Shown here one piece after another: positions 1 to 6,100 of a stretch of 8,086 nt of DNA. Position 1 is the first letter of the stretch. Each line of letters begins with the position of its first letter. The stretch comes from Pedosphaera sp. (GTDB lineage: Bacteria > Verrucomicrobiota > Verrucomicrobiae > Limisphaerales > Pedosphaeraceae): NCBI GenBank assembly GCA_028293265.1, contig JAQGPB010000499.1:1-8086 (forward strand), given 5' to 3'. The position numbers and the translations under genes were made by a program. Under the pieces are notes generated by a model, which made no database searches, had not been told where the DNA came from, and saw nothing but the letters and a program-made list of their open reading frames with translations.

Positions 1-51
1 AACGGCGACGTCAACCGCAACGCATAAATACACCAAACACGACCGCTACAT

Positions 52-594
52 TCACCCTTCCGCGCCGAACTGGTCTTCCTTGTTTTTGAACAGGATGTTG
101 AAGGTGGTAAGCGAGCCGTAGCAGCGCGTGATGTATTGCTGCATCTCGATTTTTTCGGCATCGGCAAGTTTTTCGTGGGCGTTTATTTTTTGTTCCAGCA
201 CCCGGAGCTGGTTGCGGACGCCCACAATTTTGTGGAAGAAGACATCCAACGGAACTTCCTTGGTTTGCAGGGCGGGGTCGGCGGGATGCAAGACCACCTT
301 GCCCTTGTGCCAGCGTGCGCCCAATTCTGAAACGTTCGTGTCCGCCTGCTCAATGCCCAGACGGTCAATCACTGATTCGACTATTCCTTCCACGAAGCCT
401 TTAAGGGGAATTTCGGCATCACCGATTTTCACGGTGGGTTCGGGGATAGAAATTTCCGCCAGCCGGGGATCAATGGTTCTGAGGATGTTGCCAAAGCGGA
501 TGTCCGCGGAACCCCCGGAGACTTTTTCAACGATGCCCTCTCCGTGATGCGGATGGGTGATTTTCATTCCTACGGTTAAAATGGGCGTATTCAT
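52..594 (-). CDS. Conserved protein of unknown function with N-terminal Tudor/SH3-like motif
   Basis: A 180-aa cytosolic protein with no signal peptide or membrane segment. Residues 8-35 read like the small beta-barrel (Tudor/SH3-like) found at the ends of UvrD/PcrA helicases and in CarD-like proteins: G9, then THPHHGEGIVEKV, then a glycine turn. The C-terminal half (about 93-172) is a second block with W95-G98, a stretch FFHKIVGVRNQLRVLEQKIN (119-138), and a near-terminal YITRCYGSLTTFN (154-166). It looks like a conserved helical domain of unknown role that I have the impression of having seen in other Verrucomicrobia-like genomes. The ATG at 594 was chosen because a good promoter ends just upstream. 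There is no Shine-Dalgarno sequence, which fits a leaderless message. M10 is an alternative start but would cut into the barrel motif. Function is unknown; binding to nucleic acid or RNA polymerase is only suggested by the barrel. Confidence 0.8.
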   Translation of the reverse strand: MNTPILTVGMKITHPHHGEGIVEKVSGGSADIRFGNILRTIDPRLAEISIPEPTVKIGDAEIPLKGFVEGIVESVIDRLGIEQADTNVSELGARWHKGKVVLHPADPALQTKEVPLDVFFHKIVGVRNQLRVLEQKINAHEKLADAEKIEMQQYITRCYGSLTTFNILFKNKEDQFGAEG

Positions 595-599
595 AAGGC

Positions 600-628
600 A
601 CTATAAATTTATCGGAGCAACTAGACAA
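600..628 (-). promoter_or_regulatory. Sigma-70-type promoter, probably leaderless
   Basis: Reading the minus strand, TTGTCT (623-628) and TATAGT (600-605) are separated by exactly 17 nt (606-622). Only 5 nt lie between the -10 box and the ATG at 594, so a start 6-8 nt downstream of the -10 would fall on or next to the A of the start codon. No Shine-Dalgarno sequence is present, which agrees with a leaderless transcript. The call rests on sequence match alone. Confidence 0.45.
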
Positions 629-786
629 CCCCCAAGGGCGGAGCAAGAATTTCAGGACAGCGCGGTAAAGATGCATTGAAGGGAAGGTTGCAGAGTGAAA
701 GGTTGCAACGTTACAATTGATGGTTGGTCATTTTTTTTGATTGCTCCTGCAAGGCGTCGGGATAGGTTGGATTCGGAAGACGATTT

Positions 787-1470
787 ATGGCGCGGATGGG
801 CACACATTGGAACCGGCTGGAGTTTGAGCGCGAGCTTTGGGAACAAGGCTTGACGCTCGTCGCGGGCGTTGACGAGGCGGGTTGCGGCCCGCTCGCGGGA
901 CCGGTGGTGGCCGGGGCGGTGGTCTTTCCGCACAGTTGGCTGGAGACGGGATTGCATTCCAAGCTGCGCGGCCTGAACGATTCCAAGCAGCTCACCGAGG
1001 AACAGCGGGAGAAATATTTCGACATCATCACGTCCCACCCAGAGATTGGGCGAGCGGTTTCGATTGTGGACGTGGAGATGATTGACCGGATCAACATTCG
1101 CCAGGCCGCCTGGCGGGGGATGAACCTGGCGTTGGACCAACTGGCGCCCAAGCCGCAGCATGTGCTGGTGGATGGCATGCGGATCAAATGGCTGCCCTAC
1201 CCGCATACGGCGCTGGTGCAGGGCGATGGTCGGAGTTATTCGATAGCGGCCGCAAGCGTGCTGGCCAAGGTGACGCGCGACCGGTTGATGCGCGAGTATG
1301 ACCGGCAATATCCCGGTTATGGATTCGCCGAGCACAAGGGGTACGCCACGCCGCAACATTACGCGGCCATCTCTGAGCGCGGCCCATGCCCGATTCATCG
1401 GCGAAGTTTTGCGCCATTTCGGCAAGTTGAGGTGGAGATGGAGTTATTTGATCGTTCAGCCGAGAAATGA
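787..1470 (+). CDS. rnhB: Ribonuclease HII
   Basis: RNase HII cleaves the RNA strand of RNA-DNA hybrids and nicks at single ribonucleotides misincorporated in DNA, starting ribonucleotide excision repair in the cytosol. The 227-aa length is normal for the family. Visible motifs are GVDEAGCGPLAGPV (27-40) with metal ligands D29 and E30, the LVDG block with D129, and AAASVLAKVTRD (154-165) with D165. The C-terminal signature GYATPQHYAA...GPCPIHRRSF spans 185-208. The usual GRG substrate-recognition triplet is GCG here (32-34). The ATG at 787 is preceded by GGAAG (775-779) at a 7-nt spacing. The next ATG (796) has no ribosome binding site. The gene overlaps yraN by 4 nt (ATGA), a neighbourhood common in bacteria, so the two are probably co-translated. 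Confidence 0.96.
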   Translation: MARMGTHWNRLEFERELWEQGLTLVAGVDEAGCGPLAGPVVAGAVVFPHSWLETGLHSKLRGLNDSKQLTEEQREKYFDIITSHPEIGRAVSIVDVEMIDRINIRQAAWRGMNLALDQLAPKPQHVLVDGMRIKWLPYPHTALVQGDGRSYSIAAASVLAKVTRDRLMREYDRQYPGYGFAEHKGYATPQHYAAISERGPCPIHRRSFAPFRQVEVEMELFDRSAEK

Positions 1471-1895
1471 ACCTCTGGGAACGCATCCGGGCGTGGCGTG
1501 CAGGAAAGGTAAAACATTTTACCCATCGTTATGGTGAGTTGGGGGAGCGGGTGGCAAAGAAACATCTGCGCGGGCTGGGTTTGAAATTTTTGACGGCCAA
1601 TTTTCGTTCCGACCGCGGGGAAATTGACCTGGTGTTTCGCGACGAGGACTGTTTGGTGTTTGTGGAGGTGAAGACGCGTTCCTCGGAGGATTGGGTGCGT
1701 CCGGCCGCGCACGTAAATGCGCGCAAACGGCGGCTGCTTTCGCAAACCGCGCTTGATTATTTGCAACTGCTGAAAAATCCCCCAGTCAAAATAAGGTTTG
1801 ATATCGTCGAGGTGCTGCTGGCCGATGGCGAGGTGAAGGAAGTCCGGCATTTGCCCAATACATTTGCGATGTCGAAGCCGTATCGCTACGGGTGA
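1467..1895 (+). CDS. yraN: YraN/UPF0102 family endonuclease-like protein
   Basis: A 142-aa protein of the UPF0102 (YraN) family, which has a Holliday-junction-resolvase/PD-(D/E)XK-like fold. Its cellular role is not settled, but it is generally taken to be a nuclease. Diagnostic motifs are GELGERVAKKHL (23-34), the N-x-R then GEIDLVFRD block (45-59, with E52 and D54), and LVFVEVKTR (63-71, with E67 and K69). E52/D54/E67/K69 form the expected metal-binding set. KRRLLSQTALDYL (87-99) and RFDIVEV (110-116) complete the family pattern. The ATG overlaps the rnhB stop codon (ATGA at 1467-1470), so translation is likely coupled. Length and motif order are ordinary, with no sign of damage. A hairpin at the 3' end probably ends the two-gene transcript. 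Confidence 0.93.
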   Translation: MNLWERIRAWRAGKVKHFTHRYGELGERVAKKHLRGLGLKFLTANFRSDRGEIDLVFRDEDCLVFVEVKTRSSEDWVRPAAHVNARKRRLLSQTALDYLQLLKNPPVKIRFDIVEVLLADGEVKEVRHLPNTFAMSKPYRYG

Positions 1896-1910
1896 TTTTA
1901 ATTTTTTATT
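1878..1910 (+). terminator. Probable intrinsic terminator of rnhB-yraN
   Basis: A perfect 5-bp stem CCGTA/TACGG with a TCGC tetraloop (1878-1891) overlaps the last codons of yraN. A T-rich tail follows (TTTTAATTTTTTATT, ending near 1910). Further T-runs follow at 1919-1926 and 1929-1938. The stem is short, so termination strength is uncertain, but position and orientation fit the end of the operon. Confidence 0.45.
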
Positions 1911-1940
1911 TATCTCCGCCTTTTTTGGTTTTTTTTTTCG

Positions 1941-1970
1941 TACATTCTATTGGAACAAATTTCCAATGTA
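1941..1970. promoter_or_regulatory. Bulged inverted repeat upstream of the ferritin-like gene
   Basis: TACAT (1941-1945) pairs with ATGTA (1966-1970). Inside it TGGAA (1951-1955) pairs with TTCCA (1961-1965) around a CAAAT loop, with the left arm bulged at 1946-1950. It lies between the T-runs that end the rnhB-yraN unit and the ferritin-like gene, about 115 nt before its start. It could be an operator or a transcript hairpin. I cannot assign it to a known regulator. Confidence 0.25.
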
Positions 1971-2074
1971 TTCCTCTTATTCATAACGACGATGAAAACA
2001 GCCTGGCTGACCATGGCAAAATCGTCGGAATAAGCAACAGGCTTAACTGAGCAAAAACCACAGCAGAACAACAC

Positions 2075-2080
2075 AGGAGA
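2075..2080 (+). promoter_or_regulatory. Ribosome binding site of the ferritin-like gene
   Basis: AGGAGA is the clearest Shine-Dalgarno sequence in the window and fixes the start at 2084. Spacing from AGGAG to the ATG is 4 nt, slightly tight but functional. Confidence 0.7.
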
Positions 2081-2083
2081 ATT

Positions 2084-3208
2084 ATGTACAAAAAACTTGC
2101 AGACAATGGCACCATCGGACGGCGGTCTTTCATGAAACGGCTGGGAATGGCGGGCGCGGCGGCGCTGCCCGCAGGCGCATTGTTGACCAGTCAAACATCC
2201 GCGCGCGCAGATGCTCACAACTCGAGATTGACCAAGGGAGACATCGCCATCCTGCGATTCCTGGCTGCGGCGGAAATCCTTGAGTCGGATCTCTGGCAGC
2301 AATATACGGAACTCGCGCTCGGCAACGAGTCTTACCAGCTGGCGTTGAACATCCTGGATGGCGACGAGGCCACCTACGTCGAATTGAACACGCGGGACGA
2401 ATTCGCCCACGCGAACTTTCTCAATGGCTACCTGATGTCCAAGGGCCAGAAAGCCGTCAGTCTGGAATCGTTTCGCAAACTGCCAAGCAGCCAGGCAACC
2501 GGCTCGAACAAGACCGCCAAGCGGTTGACCAACTTGATGAATCTTACCGTGGATACGAGCTGGTATTTCCGTTATCGCAGCGCGTTGAATCCGGATTTTG
2601 GCGCCACGTTCCCACAGCTTGTGAATCTGGTGAACGTGCCTGGAATTCCCAACAGCGACCTGCCGCCGCCGGTGGATGCCAGCGGCAACATCCTGCCCAG
2701 CGGATTCGAGGTACAATTCATCGGGAATGTCGCCGGTTTTCATTTCGCGACCATCGAGCAGGGCGGTTCGAGTTTGTATCAATCCATGCTCCCGAAGGCG
2801 AGCAGCCTCGAAGTGCTGCAAATTGTTGGCGCCATCGGCGGCACGGAAATCCAGCATTTCCAAACCTGGCAGGACAAGGCTGGCAATGCGCTGCCGGTCG
2901 TGGACCCAATGGGCAACGTTCTCTTTCCGGAATTGCCCCACGCGCCCGCGCTGCCGAATCCTCCCGACGGAACGGACAACGCCGGGCCGAATGACACGAA
3001 TCAAATCTTCGCCACACCGTGCGAGTTCATCAGCAAGAACCTCCCGCTCTGCTCGGTGATCCGGCCAATCAGCACCGCGCAGGCGGGCGCGAAGGCCACG
3101 ATTGCGTTTTTCACCGCAATGGGATTGTTTCAAGGCCAAAGCCAGGGCTTCTTCAACTTCGTCAACGAATTGGCGGAGGAAGCCGACGAAGCGAGGCGCG
3201 AGGGGTAA
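2084..3208 (+). CDS. Tat-exported ferritin-like domain protein
   Basis: A 374-aa protein with a twin-arginine signal: R13-R14 in GRRSFMKRLGMAG, a hydrophobic stretch to about residue 35, and probable cleavage near ARA/ADA (about 42-44). It is therefore exported already folded, probably with cofactor. The mature part matches the four-helix ferritin-like (Ferritin_2, desiccation-related) pattern. Candidate carboxylate/His ligands come in order: E64/E67 in AAAEILESD, E106-x-x-H109 in DEFAHANFL, E225 in FATIEQGGS, and E255-x-x-H258 in GTEIQHFQTW. That is the expected E, ExxH, E, ExxH diiron set. A long Pro/Gly-rich segment separates helix pairs (about 185-210), and about 100 residues follow helix four, ending in a charged helix. 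AGGAG (2075-2079) lies 4 nt from the ATG. Its role is probably iron or peroxide handling in the periplasm or at the surface; the substrate is unknown. Confidence 0.85.
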   Translation: MYKKLADNGTIGRRSFMKRLGMAGAAALPAGALLTSQTSARADAHNSRLTKGDIAILRFLAAAEILESDLWQQYTELALGNESYQLALNILDGDEATYVELNTRDEFAHANFLNGYLMSKGQKAVSLESFRKLPSSQATGSNKTAKRLTNLMNLTVDTSWYFRYRSALNPDFGATFPQLVNLVNVPGIPNSDLPPPVDASGNILPSGFEVQFIGNVAGFHFATIEQGGSSLYQSMLPKASSLEVLQIVGAIGGTEIQHFQTWQDKAGNALPVVDPMGNVLFPELPHAPALPNPPDGTDNAGPNDTNQIFATPCEFISKNLPLCSVIRPISTAQAGAKATIAFFTAMGLFQGQSQGFFNFVNELAEEADEARREG

Positions 3209-3226
3209 ATCGCAGATCATCACCGG

Positions 3227-4276
3227 CTACAGATGTTCCCCGGCCATCACGTCGGTTTCTTTCAAGTCGAGCGAAAAGGGTTCCAGGGGCATGGGCTGGT
3301 CGTGGCTTAGATACGTTTCGCAAAGCTGGAAGAAACCGGCTTCGGTGGTGACACGCCGGATGTCGTGAAGAAATCGGCCGCTCGGTTCGATCCCGAGGCC
3401 GATGTAGTTGAGATATTTTTTCATCTTCTGGATGTGCGCGTTTTCCTGGATGTGGGGCGGGCGCACGGTTTCGTAAAGCGCGCGAATGTAGGCGAGCACT
3501 TCGAAACCGGTCGGGATGAACAACGGTTCGCCGCGCTGATGCTGGCGGATTTGCTGAAAGAGCCAGGGATTGCGGATGACGCCGCGCCCGATCATGAGGC
3601 CGCGCGCATTGGTGAGTTCGAGAACCTCCTGCGCCTTGCCGGCGGAATAGACATTGCCGTTCGCGAGCACGGGGCAGGGGACAGCGGCGACGGCGCGGGC
3701 AATGTAATCGTAATGCACTTCGGTGCGATACATTTCCTTCACGGTGCGGCCATGCACGGTGAGCAGGTCAATTGAGTGCCGGGCGAAAATGGGCAGCAAT
3801 TCGTCAAAGACCGCCGGTGAATCAAAACCGATGCGAGTTTTGACGGTAAACTTGACGGAGATGGCATCGCGCAGGGCACCGAGGATGGCATCTACTTTTT
3901 TCGGTTCGCGCAAGAGGCCGCCACCGGCGCATTTGCGATAGACGACCGGCGCGGGACAGCCGAGATTCAGGTCCACGGCGGCGATGGGATATTGCTGCAA
4001 CTCCTTCGCCACCCGGACAAGCGAAGGAATGTCGTTGCCGATCATCTGCGCGATGACGGGCTTGCCCGTGGGGTTTTTGGTGATGGAATCGAGAATCCAT
4101 TTTTCGAGATGCGAAACGGCATGGACGCGAAAATATTCCGTGTAATAAACATCCGCACCGCCATAAGCCGCCATGAGTTTCCAGAACGGCAGGTCGGTCA
4201 CATCCTGCATTGGGGCGAGGGCAAGGATGGGAGCGGGATTGGCGAGAAGCTCGTGAAGTTGGGCAGAAGTACTCAT
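3227..4276 (-). CDS. dus: tRNA-dihydrouridine synthase (Dus family)
   Basis: An FMN- and NADPH-dependent enzyme that reduces uridine to dihydrouridine in tRNA D-loops. The 349-aa length is typical. The TIM-barrel N-terminus has LAPMQDVTD (20-28). DLNLGCPAP (102-110) holds the catalytic C107, followed by GGGLL. FMN and tRNA contacts are expected at TVKTRIG (144-150, K146), VHGRT (174-178, H175), ANGNV (205-209) and MIGRG (228-232). A helical C-terminal domain with KMKKYLNYIG (284-293) follows. Which U position it modifies cannot be read with confidence, so the symbol is left at family level. Its ATG overlaps the stop of the upstream phosphatase (ATGA at 4273-4276), making it the last gene of a three-gene minus-strand operon. 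It converges on the ferritin-like gene with 18 nt between their stop codons. Confidence 0.95.
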   Translation of the reverse strand: MSTSAQLHELLANPAPILALAPMQDVTDLPFWKLMAAYGGADVYYTEYFRVHAVSHLEKWILDSITKNPTGKPVIAQMIGNDIPSLVRVAKELQQYPIAAVDLNLGCPAPVVYRKCAGGGLLREPKKVDAILGALRDAISVKFTVKTRIGFDSPAVFDELLPIFARHSIDLLTVHGRTVKEMYRTEVHYDYIARAVAAVPCPVLANGNVYSAGKAQEVLELTNARGLMIGRGVIRNPWLFQQIRQHQRGEPLFIPTGFEVLAYIRALYETVRPPHIQENAHIQKMKKYLNYIGLGIEPSGRFLHDIRRVTTEAGFFQLCETYLSHDQPMPLEPFSLDLKETDVMAGEHL

Positions 4277-4779
4277 TTCTGTTGTCGTCGAAATTTTTCA
4301 AAACCTTGCAGGAAGCTAATTTGGCTCATTGTTTCCACCGCCAAAGGTTCTTTCGTCCGTATATATGCAACCGCTTCATCTGCGGTCTTGCCAATGTGAA
4401 TTAAATAGCAGGCAATCATTGTGCCTGTTCTGCCGATTCCACCCACACAAAATACAAGTACAGGCAAGTTTCTCAAACGACACGAATCAACAAACCGGAC
4501 GAATTCTTGTGCCTGACCTATTGCTGGCGGATGTCCGTCATGGATGGGCAGGCACTTAAATTCAAACCCGGCAGATTGGAAAATCGGAAGGTCGTTCGGA
4601 TGATTAAGCAGAGAAACCACGGCGCGGATTCCTGCATGATGGACCAAAGTCAGATCATCCTCACACTCGGTCAAATTCTCTCCTGAACGAGATCTTCGTT
4701 CAGAAGCGATGTAAGGCACGCCCATCCCGGCAAGAACTCCCTCAATCGTCCACCATAAATTTGTGTAGTTGGAATTCAC
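4273..4779 (-). CDS. Dual-specificity protein phosphatase, DUSP23/VHZ-like
   Basis: A 168-aa cytosolic cysteine phosphatase. The signature FCVGGIGRTGT (110-120) gives the C-x5-R loop with nucleophile C111 and R117. D81 in PIHDGHPP is the probable general acid. The layout follows human DUSP23/VHZ closely: the N-terminal VLAGMGVP, an AVVSLL strand, the acid loop, the P-loop followed by MIACYL, and the final ET-x-Q...F helix. The usual His before the catalytic Cys is Phe (F110), which may raise the thiol pKa. The start is GTG (4777-4779), overlapping the sialidase stop as GTGA, so expression should be translationally coupled. By hand count GC is about 47% over 4321-4560, against about 60-65% in neighbouring stretches, which points to a different origin. 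The substrate (phosphotyrosine protein or other phosphoester) is unknown. Confidence 0.9.
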   Translation of the reverse strand: MNSNYTNLWWTIEGVLAGMGVPYIASERRSRSGENLTECEDDLTLVHHAGIRAVVSLLNHPNDLPIFQSAGFEFKCLPIHDGHPPAIGQAQEFVRFVDSCRLRNLPVLVFCVGGIGRTGTMIACYLIHIGKTADEAVAYIRTKEPLAVETMSQISFLQGFEKFRRQQK

Positions 4780-5996
4780 TTGCTGCCTGTTTCTTCCTTC
4801 TCCATAAGCCGCTCCAAACTAAAACGGCAGAAGGAGATTTTATTGCCGCGCTCGAAGAGGCAGCCGATGGTTTTGTCTTCGAGCGGGACGAGGCAACTGT
4901 AGCCGAATTTTTCGGGATATATCACACGGGAGATGGGCCAGGTTTTGCCTTGGTCGTGGCTGAGTCGGATGGTGCCGTTGGTGCGGGCGGTGGTGGATGC
5001 GGGATTGGAAAAGAGCAGGACATCGTTGGCGGGACTGCCGGTTCCGGGGAAGCGGATGAGGCTGGCCTGGCAGGTGGGTTCGATCAATTGCGGATCGTCT
5101 TTCAGCGTCGTCCAGGTTTCGCCGCCATCGTGGCTGAGGGCCGTTTTGCGCATGTGCGGGCCGTGTTGGTTGCGGGCGTTTAACATCACGGAACCGTTGT
5201 TTAACTCGACCATCTGAACTTCGTTCGCGGAACCTTCGGATTCGCCGGGAGCGACTTCGCCATATTTCCAGGTTTCGCCGCGGTCGTCACTGTAAACGGC
5301 ATAGACTTTTCCGGTGGCGATGGGTCCTTGGTTGAAAGGAATGAGGAGGCGTCCGGCATGCGGGCCGCGCGCAAGCTGGATGCCGATGCCGGGACCGCTG
5401 GCGATGCTGGTGACGACTTGCGGGCGCTTCACTGACGCGGTGATGTCCACAGGTTTCGCCCAGGTCAAGCCATCGTCATCGCTGCGGGTGATGAAGCTGC
5501 GGCAAATGAGATCGCCGTCGAGGCCGGGGATCACTTGATATTCGTAGGCACCTTTCGGGTAACGCTGGAACATCAGGAGGATGCGGCCGGCATTATTGTC
5601 CAAGACGACCGTGGGATTGTTGAGCGAATTCGCGCCGTCATCCCAGACGAGCTGAAGTTTTTCCCACGTTGTGCCGGAATCCAAGCTGCGTTTGAGCACG
5701 ATTTTGTTTTCCGAACCGTCGGCCTTTTTGGCGCGGGCTTCGGCGAAGGCCAGCAGGGTGCCTTTGTGCGTCTTGATGATGGCGGGGATGCGGAAGAACG
5801 GGTAACCATCGGTGACGTTGGCGAATACGTCGGTGAGCGGCAGAGGTGACACCGGACTGGCAGCGAGAGCAGCAGGGTGAAAAAAATAAAAGCAGGCCAA
5901 AACCGGGACGCTGTAAGACAAAATGCGCCGGAAAAGGGGCCCGTTATGACGAGTGCTGGCTGGCAAGGAGGCTTGCATCTTGAAGGGTAATAACAT
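4776..5996 (-). CDS. Secreted exo-alpha-sialidase (GH33-like, Asp-box propeller)
   Basis: A 406-aa six-bladed beta-propeller enzyme predicted to release terminal sialic acids from glycans outside the cytoplasm. The N-terminus has R23-R24, a hydrophobic core (25-39) and probable cleavage after ALA (43-45), i.e. a Sec-type signal. FRIP (68-71) gives R69, the first triad arginine. Five Asp boxes (S-x-D-x-G-x-T-W type) end at W111, W179, W243, W295 and W353. Probable catalytic residues by family alignment are acid/base D93 in a loop resembling animal NEU enzymes, E259, R275 and R338 completing the Arg triad, and Y366 in GYSCL as nucleophile. No carbohydrate-binding module is visible. The ATG at 5996 has no clear ribosome binding site, and M7 (5978) is an alternative that keeps the signal peptide. 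It is the first gene of the sialidase-phosphatase-dus operon. Substrate could be another nonulosonic acid. Confidence 0.88.
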   Translation of the reverse strand: MLLPFKMQASLPASTRHNGPLFRRILSYSVPVLACFYFFHPAALAASPVSPLPLTDVFANVTDGYPFFRIPAIIKTHKGTLLAFAEARAKKADGSENKIVLKRSLDSGTTWEKLQLVWDDGANSLNNPTVVLDNNAGRILLMFQRYPKGAYEYQVIPGLDGDLICRSFITRSDDDGLTWAKPVDITASVKRPQVVTSIASGPGIGIQLARGPHAGRLLIPFNQGPIATGKVYAVYSDDRGETWKYGEVAPGESEGSANEVQMVELNNGSVMLNARNQHGPHMRKTALSHDGGETWTTLKDDPQLIEPTCQASLIRFPGTGSPANDVLLFSNPASTTARTNGTIRLSHDQGKTWPISRVIYPEKFGYSCLVPLEDKTIGCLFERGNKISFCRFSLERLMEKEETGSK

Positions 5997-6060
5997 TTGC
6001 AGCCCGCAATTGCACGGAGGAATCCAGACCGTCCGGAATTTTTATTAATTTTAAAATAAG

Positions 6061-6100
6061 TGATAGCAAGCGATATTACCCGATATTATGTGATACTACG
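6061..6100. repeat. Four degenerate decamer repeats
   Basis: Four consecutive 10-nt units, TGATAGCAAG, CGATATTACC, CGATATTATG and TGATACTACG, share a YGATA core followed by mostly TTA. The fourth unit overlaps the TAG stop (6096-6098) of the 213-aa gene, so the array marks its 3' boundary. It precedes an AT-rich stretch with the palindrome ATTTTAAAAT (6048-6057). No hairpin followed by a T-run is formed, so a terminator is not supported. Confidence 0.5.

Noticed and set aside
686..715. Two imperfect 15-nt copies starting GGTTGCA (686 and 701)
   Set aside because: Only the first seven bases agree well and there are just two copies. The period is 15, unlike the 7-nt arrays, so it is too weak to call a repeat family.
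652..1425. A 257-codon minus-strand frame opposite rnhB
   Set aside because: It is a shadow of rnhB, with no ribosome binding site or motifs. Its C-terminal Q/P/T-rich end is only the translation of a short repeat-like stretch.
1992..2033. A 13-aa leader peptide (ATG AAA ACA ... TAA) before the ferritin-like gene
   Set aside because: No Shine-Dalgarno sequence, no run of one regulatory amino acid, and no terminator/antiterminator pair to support attenuation.
1910..3223. A 437-codon open frame on the minus strand across the ferritin-like gene
   Set aside because: It is antisense to a gene with clear Tat and ferritin motifs and its own Shine-Dalgarno sequence. The product is rich in R, Q and H without any recognisable domain, as expected of a GC-rich shadow frame.
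6048..6057. Palindrome ATTTTAAAAT as a terminator or operator
   Set aside because: AT-only palindromes this short are expected by chance in such a stretch, and it would form a very weak hairpin.
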